From positions 117,002-181,001 of the forward strand of contig NZ_KI273058.1 in NCBI RefSeq assembly GCF_000469545.1: a stretch of DNA of 64,000 nt, in the 5' to 3' direction. A program made the translations under genes and the position numbers. Positions 26,103 to 36,824 of the stretch are shown piece after piece (positions within the stretch are counted from its first letter, which is position 1; every line of letters begins with the position of its first letter). Source of the stretch: Mitsuokella sp. oral taxon 131 str. W9106. Its GTDB lineage: Bacteria > Bacillota > Negativicutes > Selenomonadales > Selenomonadaceae. Below the pieces are notes generated by a model that did no database searches, was not told where the DNA came from, and saw only the letters and a program-made list of their open reading frames with translations.

Positions 26103-26317
26103 GCCGTTTATGATGATAAATGTAATTTATTATATAAGATAAAGGCAGTTTATCATAAAAATGAAACGAATAAGCGAAAATATTTTTAGGATTTGTTAAA
26201 AAAAGGTTTTCTTTTTCTCCGTGTCGAAGTATACTTTTTACATGGGGGTGCCGGTGATTGCCGGCAAGCCCTATCCGAATATTCGTCTGCGGCGGTCATG
26301 AACGCCGAAGGAGGAAT
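26103..26317 (+). promoter_or_regulatory. AT-rich gap between atpZ and atpI, probable promoter region
   Basis: Contains inverted TTTATGAT/ATCATAAA arms (26107-26114 and about 26151-26158), homopolymer A/T runs, a TATACT -10-like box at 26230-26235 with a poor -35, and a GCCGG/CCGGC hairpin before the atpI ribosome site. No gene is visible. The region probably holds the main atp promoter. Confidence 0.45.
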
Positions 26318-26689
26318 ATGAGACAATTTTTTTCAGGATTCATGCGCCGGCTCGCGCTTGCCCTTTTCGTGGCAACGGTGATGATGGGAAGCATGCTCCT
26401 CGCAAGGGGAGAGGCGAAACTCATCCCCCTGCTTGCGTTTGGGTATGCGGTCGCGCTGGTGTTTGTCTGGGATATGGCGATGCGGCTATGGCGGCTCACA
26501 GCAGTGCCTGGCCGCGCGAAGCGGCAGATGATGCGGGGGCTTGCCTTTCGGCTGCTCGTCCTCTTTTTGCTCTTCTCCGTCGCTGCGCGGATTTCCGAGC
26601 ACGCCTTTCTTGTCGCGGCGCTTGGCTTCCTCGTCTGCTACGGGCTCGCCTTTTCCGTGCTCGCCTACATGAATCTTGCAAAACGATGA
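26318..26689 (+). CDS. atpI: ATP synthase subunit I
   Basis: A 123-residue protein with four hydrophobic helices in AtpI-like arrangement: LALALFVATVMMGSMLL, LLAFGYAVALVFVW, LAFRLLVLFLLFSVAA and FLVAALGFLVCYGLAFSVLAY. The start at 26318 has GAAGGAGG 6 nt upstream. It lies directly before atpB, where subunit I genes usually lie. The sequence is poorly conserved, so the assignment relies on topology and position. Confidence 0.78.
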   Translation: MRQFFSGFMRRLALALFVATVMMGSMLLARGEAKLIPLLAFGYAVALVFVWDMAMRLWRLTAVPGRAKRQMMRGLAFRLLVLFLLFSVAARISEHAFLVAALGFLVCYGLAFSVLAYMNLAKR

Positions 26690-26722
26690 CCAGACGTTTG
26701 TCTGGGAGGGAGGTTGAGGTAA

Positions 26723-27394
26723 ATGCATGAAATCGGTGTTCGCGAAACAGTGCAATTTGCCGGCTATACCTTTAACTGGGAGACGCTGACCATGACATGG
26801 CTCGCCATGGCAATCGTCCTGCTGATCGCATACCTTGCAACGCGCAAGCTCAGCCTTGTGCCGTCAGGCTGGCAGATCGTAGTGGAGATGGCTGTCGAGT
26901 GGGTGGATGGACAGATCGACGCGATGATGGGAGAGCGTGGCCGGTTCTTGGCACCGCTTATCTTCTCGCTCTTTTTGTTCCTGCTCGTGTCGAACTGGCT
27001 GGGGCTCATCCCATTCTTGGCATCGCCGACGAATGACTGGAACACCACGCTGGGGCTTGCGCTCCTCATCATCGTGATGGTGCATGTGCTCGGCGTTGTC
27101 AAGAAGGGCGGCCATTACATCGGCCACTTCTTCCAGCCAACGCCTGTATTCTTCATCATCAATCTGATCGAGGAACTGGCAAAGCCACTCACGTTGTCCT
27201 TGCGTCTGTTCGGCAATATCATTGCGGGCGAGATCCTGATCATCGTCCTCTTGAAACTCGTGCCGATCTGGATGCCGATTCCCGCCGTCCTTTGGCTCGC
27301 GTTCAGCGTGTTCATCGGCGGGGTGCAGGCCATCGTCTTCACGATGCTTTCGATGGCGTATCTGTCCAACGCAGTGAAGAAAGAGGAAGAGTGA
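26723..27394 (+). CDS. atpB: ATP synthase Fo subunit a
   Basis: A 223-residue membrane subunit forming the ion half-channels next to the c-ring. The essential arginine is in PLTLSLRLFGNIIAGE; FLLVSNWLGLIPF and VFIGGVQAIVFTMLSMAYL are the other family blocks. Start with GAGGT upstream. Confidence 0.95.
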   Translation: MHEIGVRETVQFAGYTFNWETLTMTWLAMAIVLLIAYLATRKLSLVPSGWQIVVEMAVEWVDGQIDAMMGERGRFLAPLIFSLFLFLLVSNWLGLIPFLASPTNDWNTTLGLALLIIVMVHVLGVVKKGGHYIGHFFQPTPVFFIINLIEELAKPLTLSLRLFGNIIAGEILIIVLLKLVPIWMPIPAVLWLAFSVFIGGVQAIVFTMLSMAYLSNAVKKEEE

Positions 27395-27432
27395 TTTCCT
27401 CTGCCCAACCCATTCTTATGTACTTACTTTAA

Positions 27433-27702
<270 letters not shown>

Positions 27703-27741
27703 GCTTGTTCCATCGAGTACCTTTGAAGGGGGCATAGCAAA

Positions 27742-28245
27742 TTGATAGAATTAAACGCGACTTTTTTCGCGCAGATCTTAAACTTCGTGTTGCTCGCCAT
27801 TCTTCTTCGTGCTGTGGCATATAAGCCGGTCGTAAAGATGCTCAAAGCGCGCCAGGACAAGATCCAGGAAAGCCTCGACAAGGCGGATGCGGATGTGGCG
27901 GAGGCAGACAAGCTCCTCACGCAGTACAAGGAGAAGCTCGCACAGGCGAATGCCAAGGCGGAGGAGATCGTGAAGAACGCCGAACGCCGTTCGGGCGAAG
28001 AGCGCGAGGCGCAGCGCGCCGCCGTCAAGACGGAGATCGAGCAGATGCGCAGCTCGGCAAGGGCTGAGATCGCGCGCGAGCGCGAGCAGGCCGTCACGCA
28101 GCTTCGCGCCGAGGTCGTTGCGCTTTCGATGGCAGCGGCAGGCAAGATTATCGCGAAGAACATGGACGAGAAAGAGAATGAGAAGCTCGTCGCCGAATTC
28201 GTCGATAGGCTCGACAAGGATAAGATTGGGGATCTGCCATGCTAA
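27742..28245 (+). CDS. atpF: ATP synthase Fo subunit b
   Basis: A 167-residue peripheral-stalk subunit: an N-terminal membrane helix (ATFFAQILNFVLLAILL) followed by a long charged coiled coil. TTG start with GAAGGGGG 9 nt upstream. Overlaps atpH by 7 nt. Confidence 0.94.
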   Translation: MIELNATFFAQILNFVLLAILLRAVAYKPVVKMLKARQDKIQESLDKADADVAEADKLLTQYKEKLAQANAKAEEIVKNAERRSGEEREAQRAAVKTEIEQMRSSARAEIAREREQAVTQLRAEVVALSMAAAGKIIAKNMDEKENEKLVAEFVDRLDKDKIGDLPC

Positions 28246-28784
28246 ACGTACAGCTTGCACGCAAGTATTCCAATGCGATCTTCGAGATCGCACAGGAGGA
28301 AGGCAAACTTGAGGCGTATGGCGAGGAGCTGAAGAGCGTGCGCGAAGGGCTTGAGTCCGTCCCGCAGGCGATCGCGTTCCTCACCAATCCGCAGATTGAG
28401 ACGAAGACAAAGAAGGATCTGCTGAAGAAGCTCTTTGACGGCGAACTCTCACGGAATGTCTACCATTTCCTCCTCCTCTTGGTGGATAAGCACCGCTTTG
28501 CGCTCATTGGCGCAATCGAGGACGAGTACCGTGCGCTTTCCAATAAGGCAAGGGGAATCCTGATTGCAGACGTGACGACGGCAAGCCCGGCATCCGCTGC
28601 GCAGCAGAAGCGCATCCGAGAGAAACTCGCGCAGGTGACGGGCAAGAAGGTGGAGCTTCGCCTCCACGAGAATGCCGCGCTTATCGGCGGCGCCGTCGTC
28701 AAGATCGGCGATCGCCGCATCGACGGCAGTGTGGCAGGCCGTCTCGAAACCATGCGCAAGGAACTGCTCGTGAAAACCATGTGA
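28239..28784 (+). CDS. atpH: ATP synthase F1 subunit delta
   Basis: A 181-residue stalk subunit: N-terminal helical domain (ARKYSNAIFEIAQEEGKLE) and the C-terminal family signature GGAVVKIGDRRIDGSVAGRLE. Position between atpF and atpA supports it. Confidence 0.95.
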   Translation: MLNVQLARKYSNAIFEIAQEEGKLEAYGEELKSVREGLESVPQAIAFLTNPQIETKTKKDLLKKLFDGELSRNVYHFLLLLVDKHRFALIGAIEDEYRALSNKARGILIADVTTASPASAAQQKRIREKLAQVTGKKVELRLHENAALIGGAVVKIGDRRIDGSVAGRLETMRKELLVKTM

Positions 28785-28807
28785 TGAAACTGGGGTGACA
28801 GTGAAGT

Positions 28808-30325
28808 ATGAAAATGAATCCGGAAGAAATAACGGCCATCATCAAGCAGCAGATCAAGAACTACGATGTGGACTTGAACGTCGATGATGTTGGCACGGTT
28901 ATCGAAATCGGTGACGGCATCGCGCATATCCACGGCCTCGATAAGGCCATGGCGGGCGAGCTGCTCGATTTCGGCAACGATATATACGGTCTCGTCCTGA
29001 ACCTAGAGCAGGACAACGTCGGTGCCGTTCTCTTGGGCGGCGAGACGGAAATCAAAGAAGGATCGCAGGTCAAGCGTACGGGACGCATCATGCAGGTTCC
29101 CGTCGGCGAGGCCATGATCGGCCGCGTCGTCGACGCGCTCGGGCGTCCGATCGACGGCAAGGGCGCGATCCAGACGACGGAGTCGCGTCCGGTCGAGTAC
29201 CCCGCACCGGGCATCGCGGACCGCAAGCCGGTCAAGGAGCCGCTGCAGACGGGCCTCAAGGCGATCGATGCACTCGTCCCGATCGGCCGCGGACAGCGCG
29301 AGCTCATCATCGGCGACCGCGGCATCGGCAAGACGGCAATCGCCGTCGATACGATCCTCAACCAAAAGGGGCAGCACTGCATCTGCGTCTACGTTGCCAT
29401 CGGACAGAAGGCGTCGACGGTCGCACGCGTTGTCAAGACGCTCGAAGAGCGCGGTGCCATGGAATACAGCATCGTCGTCGCGGCAACGGCAGCGGACAGT
29501 TCGCCGCTGCAGTACCTCGCACCGTATGCGGGCGTTGCGATGGCAGAGCACTTTATGTACCAGGGAAAGGCTTGCCTCTGCGTATACGACGATCTTACGA
29601 AGCACGCGGCCGCATACCGCGCCATGTCGCTTCTGCTCCGCCGCCCGCCGGGACGTGAGGCGTATCCGGGCGATGTCTTCTACTTGCACTCCCGTCTCCT
29701 CGAACGCGCGGCAAAGCTCAGCGACGAGCTCGGCGGCGGCTCGATCACGGCACTGCCGATCATCGAGACGCAGGCAGGCGATCTCTCGGCATACATCCCG
29801 ACGAATGTCATCTCCATCACCGATGGCCAGATCATGCTCGAGTCGGATGCGTTCTACTCCGGCATCCGCCCTGCCATCAACGTCGGTCTTTCCGTCTCGC
29901 GTGTCGGCGGCTCGGCGCAGATCAAGGCGATGAAGCAGGTCGCGGGCACGATGCGCCTCGATCTTGCGCAGTACCGCGAGCTCGCAGCGTTCTCGCAGTT
30001 CGCTTCCGACCTCGATGCCGCAACGAAGGCACAGCTCGACCGCGGCGCTCGCATGGTCGAGACGCTCAAGCAGGCGCAGTACAGTCCGTTGCTCGTCGAA
30101 GAGCAGGTCATGATCATCTTCACGGCGGTTCGCGGGTACCTTGTGGATATCCCGGTCGAGAGAGTCGTCGAGTTCCATGCGGAATTCCTGAAGTTTATGA
30201 AGGCGCAGCATCCTGAGATCCCCGCGAAAATCCTCGAGCAAAAGAAGCTCGACGATGCGCTTGAGGCAGATCTCAAGAAGGCAATCGAGGAGTTCAAGGA
30301 AACGCTGACGTATAAAATGGCTTAA
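28808..30325 (+). CDS. atpA: ATP synthase F1 subunit alpha
   Basis: A 505-residue non-catalytic nucleotide-binding subunit. P-loop GDRGIGKTA, arginine-finger region in [17 protein letters not shown], and N-terminal [17 protein letters not shown] are all present, and the length is standard. ATG at 28808; an ATG two codons later is also possible. Confidence 0.97.
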   Translation: MKMNPEEITAIIKQQIKNYDVDLNVDDVGTVIEIGDGIAHIHGLDKAMAGELLDFGNDIYGLVLNLEQDNVGAVLLGGETEIKEGSQVKRTGRIMQVPVGEAMIGRVVDALGRPIDGKGAIQTTESRPVEYPAPGIADRKPVKEPLQTGLKAIDALVPIGRGQRELIIGDRGIGKTAIAVDTILNQKGQHCICVYVAIGQKASTVARVVKTLEERGAMEYSIVVAATAADSSPLQYLAPYAGVAMAEHFMYQGKACLCVYDDLTKHAAAYRAMSLLLRRPPGREAYPGDVFYLHSRLLERAAKLSDELGGGSITALPIIETQAGDLSAYIPTNVISITDGQIMLESDAFYSGIRPAINVGLSVSRVGGSAQIKAMKQVAGTMRLDLAQYRELAAFSQFASDLDAATKAQLDRGARMVETLKQAQYSPLLVEEQVMIIFTAVRGYLVDIPVERVVEFHAEFLKFMKAQHPEIPAKILEQKKLDDALEADLKKAIEEFKETLTYKMA

Positions 30326-30342
30326 AGGCGAGGTGATTCTTT

Positions 30343-31197
30343 TTGGCTAGCTTACAAGACATCCGCCATCGCATCCGAAGCGTAAAGAGCACCAAGCAGA
30401 TTACGAGCGCCATGAACATGGTCGCGACCTCGCGCCTGCGCCACGCAAAGGAAATGGCACAGGCCAACCGTCCCTACGCGGAAAAAGTCATGCAGGTCGT
30501 GCAGGACATCGCAGGGAAGGCGGGCAGGGATTTGAAGCATCCGCTTCTCGAGACGCACGCCGAAGGCAAGGGACTCGTCCTGCTCATCACGAGCGACAAA
30601 GGTCTGGCGGGCGCGTATTCGAGCAATGCCTGCAAGGCGGCACAGGCCGTCATTGCGGACAAGGCAGACGCCGATCTCATCGTCTGCGGACGCAAGGGCA
30701 CGAGCCATTTCAAGAACCGTGGCTACAACGTCGTCGCGAGCTACATCGGCATCAGCGAGCGCCCGGACTTCGAGAACGCCCGCAGGATCGCACTCGATCT
30801 CATGAAGCGTTACGAGAGCGGGGCTTACCGCGAGGTCGTCATGATCTACACGAAATTCATCTCTGCGATCAGCTGCGAGCCGCAGACCGAAAAGCTCCTG
30901 CCATTCGTGGCGGAGGGGCAAAAGGCCGAAGGGCCGCAGGCAGAGTACATCTATGAGCCGGATGCAGCGACGGTGCTTGGCGCGCTCCTGCCGCAGTACA
31001 TCTGCACGGCCCTCTATGCGGCGCAGCTTCAGTCCGCCGCAAGCGAGCTCAGCTCCCGCATGAACGCCATGAGCAATGCGACGGACAATGCCGAAGAGCT
31101 CATGGGCAAGCTGGATCTCTACTACAACAAAGTTCGCCAGGCCGGCATCACGCGCGAGATTACCGAGATCGTGGGCGGCGCCGAAGCGCTAAAGTAA
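30343..31197 (+). CDS. atpG: ATP synthase F1 subunit gamma
   Basis: A 284-residue central-shaft subunit. N-terminal helix RHRIRSVKSTKQITSAMNMV and C-terminal helix YNKVRQAGITREITEIVGGAEAL are the conserved coiled-coil ends. TTG start with GAGGTGA upstream. Confidence 0.96.
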   Translation: MASLQDIRHRIRSVKSTKQITSAMNMVATSRLRHAKEMAQANRPYAEKVMQVVQDIAGKAGRDLKHPLLETHAEGKGLVLLITSDKGLAGAYSSNACKAAQAVIADKADADLIVCGRKGTSHFKNRGYNVVASYIGISERPDFENARRIALDLMKRYESGAYREVVMIYTKFISAISCEPQTEKLLPFVAEGQKAEGPQAEYIYEPDAATVLGALLPQYICTALYAAQLQSAASELSSRMNAMSNATDNAEELMGKLDLYYNKVRQAGITREITEIVGGAEALK

Positions 31198-32619
<1,422 letters not shown>

Positions 32620-32622
32620 TCT

Positions 32623-33057
32623 ATGGCGACGATCAAGCTAGAGATTGTCTCTCCCGACAAAGTGGTCTATTCGGCGGATATCGGCATGCTCATCGTCCGC
32701 TCGACGGGCGGCGAGCTCGGCATCCTGCCGAAGCATGCGCCGCTCGTCACGGGGCTTGAGCCGCACGTCATGCGCGTGCGCTTCGGCGCGGATCGCGACG
32801 AGCAGCTCATCGCAGTCGCCGGCGGCTTCATGGAAGTCACGCCTGAGAAGATCACCGTCCTCGCGACGGCAGCCGAGCAGCCGATCGATATCGACATCAA
32901 CCGCGCGAAGAGCGCGATGGATCGCGCGAAACAGCGTATCGCCGAGTTCCATCAAGGCTCTCCCGCGTCGGAAGACATCGATATCACGCGCGCACAGCTC
33001 GCGTTGCGCCGTGCCCTGACGCGCCTTCGTGCGGCAGGCATGAATTTCGAGGAATAA
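32623..33057 (+). CDS. atpC: ATP synthase F1 subunit epsilon
   Basis: A 144-residue subunit: beta-sandwich (KLEIVSPDKVVYSADIGMLIV, GELGILPKHAPLVTGL) and C-terminal two-helix regulatory domain (QLALRRALTRLRAAG). Starts 3 nt after atpD and ends the operon before a strong terminator. Confidence 0.96.
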   Translation: MATIKLEIVSPDKVVYSADIGMLIVRSTGGELGILPKHAPLVTGLEPHVMRVRFGADRDEQLIAVAGGFMEVTPEKITVLATAAEQPIDIDINRAKSAMDRAKQRIAEFHQGSPASEDIDITRAQLALRRALTRLRAAGMNFEE

Positions 33058-33080
33058 CATATTGCTTTGCGCATAAAAAG

Positions 33081-33118
33081 GCGCTGCATCGTAGGCTTCT
33101 GCGGTGCAGCGCTCTTTT
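33081..33118 (+). terminator. Terminator of the atp operon
   Basis: GCGCTGCATCG (33081-33091) pairs with CGGTGCAGCGC (33102-33112; one G-U) around a 10-nt loop, followed by TCTTTT. Confidence 0.88.
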
Positions 33119-33136
33119 CATGGCTGCGATTTTATG

Positions 33137-34324
33137 TCACGCTTGGTTCGCGAGCGTGTAAATCGCGATCGCCTCTTTCTTTGCGATAGGGTGGAACGAG
33201 CCGAGCTTCTTTGTGCCGCCTGCTGTCGCGTCGTCTGCGAGCCGTTCGATGTCCGCTTTGCCGAGCGGATGGCCGAGCAGCGCCGGAAGGTTTGCCGGCA
33301 TCCCGAGTTCCTCGAAGTACGCCTTCATGTGCGCGATCCCCGCGCGGGCGCGTTCTTCCTCCGTGCCGTCCGTGATGCCGAAGAGCCGCTTCGCAAACTG
33401 CGCGAAACGGCTCGCATCGTCCTTGTAGACGTACGCTGCCCAGCTCGGCCAAAGCGCCGTGAGCGTCGCGCCATGCGTCGCGTCGTAGCGGGCGCTCAAG
33501 GGATGGCCGAGACGGTGCACGGTGAAGTCTTTTCCGCGTCCGAGCTCGGTGAGATTGCAGTGCGACACGCTGCCGCACCACATGATTTCGCTCATCGCGT
33601 CGTAGTCATGCGGATTCTTAACCGCAGTGTGCGAGGCGTCCATGACGGTCGTCAGAAGCGATTCGGCGACGCGATCGGAAAAAACGTTTGGCTGTTTGAC
33701 GTTTGTGAAGTAGCGCTCTATCGTGTGCATGAGGATATCGCTGATGCCGCAGACAATTTGGCGCTTCGGCGCAGTGAACGCGAGCTCCGGATTTAGGAAG
33801 GCGATGACGGGACGGTTGAGTGCGGTATTGAGCCCGAGTTTCTGCTGCATGTCCTCATTCGTGAGCACGGCGCTGTCGCTCGTCTCGCTGCCCGCTGCCG
33901 CAAGTGTCAGCACAGAGCCGAATGGCATCGTCTTTTCGAGCTTTGCGCGGCCCGTCCAGAAATCCCATACATCCGTCTCGGGGTTGCTCGCACCGTGCGC
34001 GATTGCCTTTGCCGAGTCGATGACGCTGCCGCCGCCGACGGCGAGGATGAAGTTCGCCCCGAACGCGATCGCCTCGCGCACGCCCTCGCGCACGAGCGAG
34101 ACGCGCGGGTTCGGCTGTACGCCGCCGAGCACGCGGAAGGCGAGCCCGCCTGCCGTGAGCAGGCGCTCGATGTGCGAAAGCAGCCCCGTCCTGATGACGC
34201 TGCCGCCGCCGTAGACGATGAAAACGCGCGCTGCGCCGTAGGCGCGCAGCTTTTCGGCAATACGTTCCTCGGCGTGTGCGCCGAAGACGACCTCCGTCGG
34301 ACATTTGAAATCAAAACCCTGCAT
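33137..34324 (-). CDS. Iron-containing alcohol dehydrogenase (BdhA/YqhD-like)
   Basis: A 395-residue group III alcohol dehydrogenase, probably NAD(P)H-dependent and acting on fermentation aldehydes. Cofactor loop YGGGSVIRTG and AVGGGSVIDSAKAIA, and metal ligands in GISDILMHTIERYF and the His-rich KDFTVHRLGHPLSARYDATHG region. The overall sequence (WDFWTGRAKLEKTMPFGSVLTLAAAGSE) fits butanol dehydrogenase-like members. The start at 34324 has GGAGGAGG upstream. Monocistronic, facing away from lpxC, with a Rex-like half-site in its promoter. Confidence 0.9.
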   Translation of the reverse strand: MQGFDFKCPTEVVFGAHAEERIAEKLRAYGAARVFIVYGGGSVIRTGLLSHIERLLTAGGLAFRVLGGVQPNPRVSLVREGVREAIAFGANFILAVGGGSVIDSAKAIAHGASNPETDVWDFWTGRAKLEKTMPFGSVLTLAAAGSETSDSAVLTNEDMQQKLGLNTALNRPVIAFLNPELAFTAPKRQIVCGISDILMHTIERYFTNVKQPNVFSDRVAESLLTTVMDASHTAVKNPHDYDAMSEIMWCGSVSHCNLTELGRGKDFTVHRLGHPLSARYDATHGATLTALWPSWAAYVYKDDASRFAQFAKRLFGITDGTEEERARAGIAHMKAYFEELGMPANLPALLGHPLGKADIERLADDATAGGTKKLGSFHPIAKKEAIAIYTLANQA

Positions 34325-34360
34325 GGCAATTCCTCCTCCATGTATCGAAGCTATAGCTCT

Positions 34361-34388
34361 ATTATACACGAATGCCTAATTTTCACAA
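34361..34388 (-). promoter_or_regulatory. Promoter of the alcohol dehydrogenase gene
   Basis: On the minus strand TTGTGA (34388-34383), 16-bp spacer, TATAAT (34366-34361). The -35 lies in TTTGTGAAAATTA, which matches one half of the Rex (NADH-sensing repressor) consensus. Confidence 0.65.
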
Positions 34389-34414
34389 AGTTTTTGGGAA
34401 AAGATGTTCGATGC

Positions 34415-34443
34415 TTGCATGAATTACGGTAGTCTAGTAAAAT
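34415..34443 (+). promoter_or_regulatory. Promoter of the LPS superoperon
   Basis: TTGCAT (34415-34420), 17-bp spacer, TAAAAT (34438-34443), 34 nt before the lpxC start codon. The only clear promoter I see before the 16-kb cluster. Confidence 0.65.
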
Positions 34444-34476
34444 AAAGAAAATAGGTATTGGTTTGGGGGGCTATTA

Positions 34477-35304
34477 TTGCAACGTCAGACAACCATAAAG
34501 AAGGACGTCTCCTACCGAGGGATCGGGCTGCACTCCGGGCGCGAGGTCTCGATGCGGCTCTTGCCTGCGCCTGCGGATACGGGGATTGTATTCGTGCGCA
34601 CGGATGCAGGCGGCAGGCAAATCCACGCGCGCGCGGCGAACGTCACGTCGACGCTTCGCGCGACGACAGTCGAAGAGAATGGGGTCAAGGTCTTTACGAT
34701 CGAGCACCTCATGAGTGCGCTTCATGCGCATCGCATCGATAACGTATGCGTCGAGCTCAATGCGGAGGAACCGCCTGTCGCGGACGGCTCGTCGCTCGCG
34801 TATTTCGACCTTATCGAATCGGCGGGCATTGAGGAACTCCGCTCCGAGCGCCATGAAATCGTCATCGACCGCGTCTGCCGCATCGACGATGAGGCGACGG
34901 GCCGCTTCGTCATGGCGCTTCCGTACGACGGGTTCCGCGTGAGCTTCATCTCGCTCAACCCGCATAAGCTCATCGGAACGCAGTACGAGGACTTTCACAT
35001 TGACGCGCAGACGTACCGCAGGGAAATCGCACCCGCCCGCACGATCGCCTACGAGAAAGAGATCGACCAGCTCCGCGAGATGGGGCTCGGGCTCGGCGGA
35101 TCGCTCGAAAACGTCATCGTCTACAACGACGAGGGATGGATCAACCCGCTTCACTTTGCAGATGAGCTCGTGCGCCATAAGATCCTCGATGTGATCGGCG
35201 ACCTGCGTCTCGCGGGGATCATCCGCGGGCACGTCATCGCGGCGGCTTCGGGCCATGCGCTCAATACGGCGCTCGCAAAGCAGATCGCCGCATCGCTCGG
35301 CTGA
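34477..35304 (+). CDS. lpxC: UDP-3-O-acyl-N-acetylglucosamine deacetylase
   Basis: A 275-residue zinc deacetylase, the committed step of lipid A synthesis. Zinc ligands His77 (IEHLMSAL) and His234/Asp238 (VRHKILDVIGD) and the catalytic base Glu76 are in place, with His260 in ASGHALN. TTG start preceded by a GGGGGG site. First gene of the LPS cluster. Unlike many Proteobacteria it stands next to fabZ, but not fused to it. Confidence 0.96.
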   Translation: MQRQTTIKKDVSYRGIGLHSGREVSMRLLPAPADTGIVFVRTDAGGRQIHARAANVTSTLRATTVEENGVKVFTIEHLMSALHAHRIDNVCVELNAEEPPVADGSSLAYFDLIESAGIEELRSERHEIVIDRVCRIDDEATGRFVMALPYDGFRVSFISLNPHKLIGTQYEDFHIDAQTYRREIAPARTIAYEKEIDQLREMGLGLGGSLENVIVYNDEGWINPLHFADELVRHKILDVIGDLRLAGIIRGHVIAAASGHALNTALAKQIAASLG

Positions 35305-35354
35305 CTTTGGCAAGGCACCTGCAAGGCAGATACGATAAAAGGGAGAAGTTTGCT

Positions 35355-35795
35355 ATGGTATTGGACATCAATGAGATCAAAAAGATTTTGCCGCATCGCC
35401 CGCCGATGCTCCTCGTCGACCGGATCACGGAGATCGAGCCGTTCAAGTCGGCGACGGGCATCAAGAACATCACGATGAACGAGCCGCAGTTTCTCGGCCA
35501 TTTCCCCGATCATCCGATCATGCCGGGCGTCCTGATCCTCGAGGCCATGGCGCAGGTCGGCGGCGTTGCCATGCTCTACCCGGAGGAACACCGCGGCAAG
35601 ATCGCGCTCTTCGGCGGCATGGAGCACGTCAAATTTAAGCGTCCCGTCGTGCCGGGCGACCAGCTCGTGACGAAGGCGGAGATCGTGCGCGTGCGCGGCG
35701 ATTTTGGGATCCTGCACTGCGACGGCTATGTCGACGGTCAGATCGTGGCATCGGCAGATTTCAAGTTCGCCTTGAAAAAGGACGAAAACATCTGA
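35355..35795 (+). CDS. fabZ: 3-hydroxyacyl-ACP dehydratase FabZ
   Basis: A 146-residue hotdog dehydratase. Catalytic His49 and Glu63 lie in FLGHFPDHPIMPGVLILEAMAQ; ILPHRPPMLLVDR opens the fold. It competes with lipid A synthesis for 3-hydroxyacyl-ACP, so its place between lpxC and lpxA is typical. The start at 35355 follows an AAGGGAGAAG site. Confidence 0.96.
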   Translation: MVLDINEIKKILPHRPPMLLVDRITEIEPFKSATGIKNITMNEPQFLGHFPDHPIMPGVLILEAMAQVGGVAMLYPEEHRGKIALFGGMEHVKFKRPVVPGDQLVTKAEIVRVRGDFGILHCDGYVDGQIVASADFKFALKKDENI

Positions 35796-35841
35796 AAATG
35801 CATGGATTTTGGCATATAACGGAGGATAATTTTAGCTTAGC

Positions 35842-35979
35842 TTGAAAGACGTCCGGATTTGCTGGCAAACGATATACGAAAAACGGAACTCGTTTCGAGA
35901 GTATAGAAAGAAGGACATAGCTGCCGGACTGCATCGAGCGCTTGGCTTGATGCTAGAGTTAAGGAGTTGGAGCAGATGA
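35842..35979 (+). CDS. Possible small leader ORF coupled to lpxA
   Basis: A 45-codon ORF from TTG 35842 whose TGA overlaps the lpxA ATG as ATGA. The product is basic (VRICWQTIYEKRNSFREYRK). A GGAGG at 35821 is 16 nt upstream, too far for efficient initiation, so this is speculative. The rest of the 180-bp gap between fabZ and lpxA has no other feature I can support. Confidence 0.2.
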   Translation: MKDVRICWQTIYEKRNSFREYRKKDIAAGLHRALGLMLELRSWSR

Positions 35980-36788
35980 GCATAGATAGCAAGGTCGTTG
36001 CCTACATACACGAGACGGCCGTCGTCGCGCCAGGCGCCCACATCGCAAAGAATGTGGAGATCGGGCCGTACTCCGTCATTGGAGAGAACGTGGAGATCGA
36101 CGAGGGTACGGTCATCGGGCCGCACGTCGTCATTACGGGCTGGACGCGCATCGGCAGGGACTGCCGTATTTACCAAGGGGCATCGATCGGCGAAGAGCCG
36201 CAGGATCTCAAATTCAAGGGCGAGAAGAGTTACGTCTTCATCGGCGACCGCACGAAGATCCGCGAAGGCGCGTCGGTGCACCGTGCGACGGGCGAGGGCG
36301 AGGAGACGCGTGTCGGGAGCGACTGCCTTCTGATGGCGCTCACGCATGTTGCGCACAACTGTGTCGTTGGCAATCACGTCATCATGTCGAACGTCGCAAG
36401 CCTTGCGGGGCACGCGATCATCGAGGACCGCGCCGTCATCGGCGGCATGGCGGGCATCCACCAGTTCGTCAAGGTCGGCCGCAATGCGATGGTCGGCGGC
36501 ATGGCGAAGCTCACGCAGGACGTCGTGCCGTACACGATCGTGGACGGGCATCCGGCGAAAGTCGTCGGTCTCAACGCCGTCGGCATCTCGCGTGCCGGCA
36601 TCAGCAGCGAATCGCGCCGCTCGATCAAGCAGGCGTACAAGCTGCTTTACCGTTCGGGACTTACGCTGCAGCAGGCGATCAAGCTCATTGAGCAGGAGGT
36701 CGATCCGTGCGAGGAAGTCGAGCACTTCCTGCGCTTTTTGCGCAACGCTGACCGCGGCATCTGCCGCGAGCGGCGCGACCGGGAATAA
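35976..36788 (+). CDS. lpxA: Acyl-ACP--UDP-N-acetylglucosamine O-acyltransferase
   Basis: A 270-residue left-handed beta-helix enzyme with many hexapeptide repeats (IGPYSVIGENVEI, VIGPHVVI). It adds 3-hydroxyacyl to O-3 of UDP-GlcNAc. The catalytic His is in LTHVAHNCVVGNH (His127), followed by GMAGIHQFVKVGR and the helical C-terminus. I chose ATG 35976 with AAGGAG 9 nt upstream; a TTG 9 nt earlier is also in frame. Confidence 0.95.
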   Translation: MSIDSKVVAYIHETAVVAPGAHIAKNVEIGPYSVIGENVEIDEGTVIGPHVVITGWTRIGRDCRIYQGASIGEEPQDLKFKGEKSYVFIGDRTKIREGASVHRATGEGEETRVGSDCLLMALTHVAHNCVVGNHVIMSNVASLAGHAIIEDRAVIGGMAGIHQFVKVGRNAMVGGMAKLTQDVVPYTIVDGHPAKVVGLNAVGISRAGISSESRRSIKQAYKLLYRSGLTLQQAIKLIEQEVDPCEEVEHFLRFLRNADRGICRERRDRE

Positions 36789-36824
36789 TCGTAAATGCGT
36801 TATCGCGTGTTCGGAGGAATGGGC

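Noticed and set aside
29003..30241. 412-codon open frame opposite atpA
   Set aside because: The plus-strand atpA is certain and fills the region; the antisense frame has no recognisable domain.
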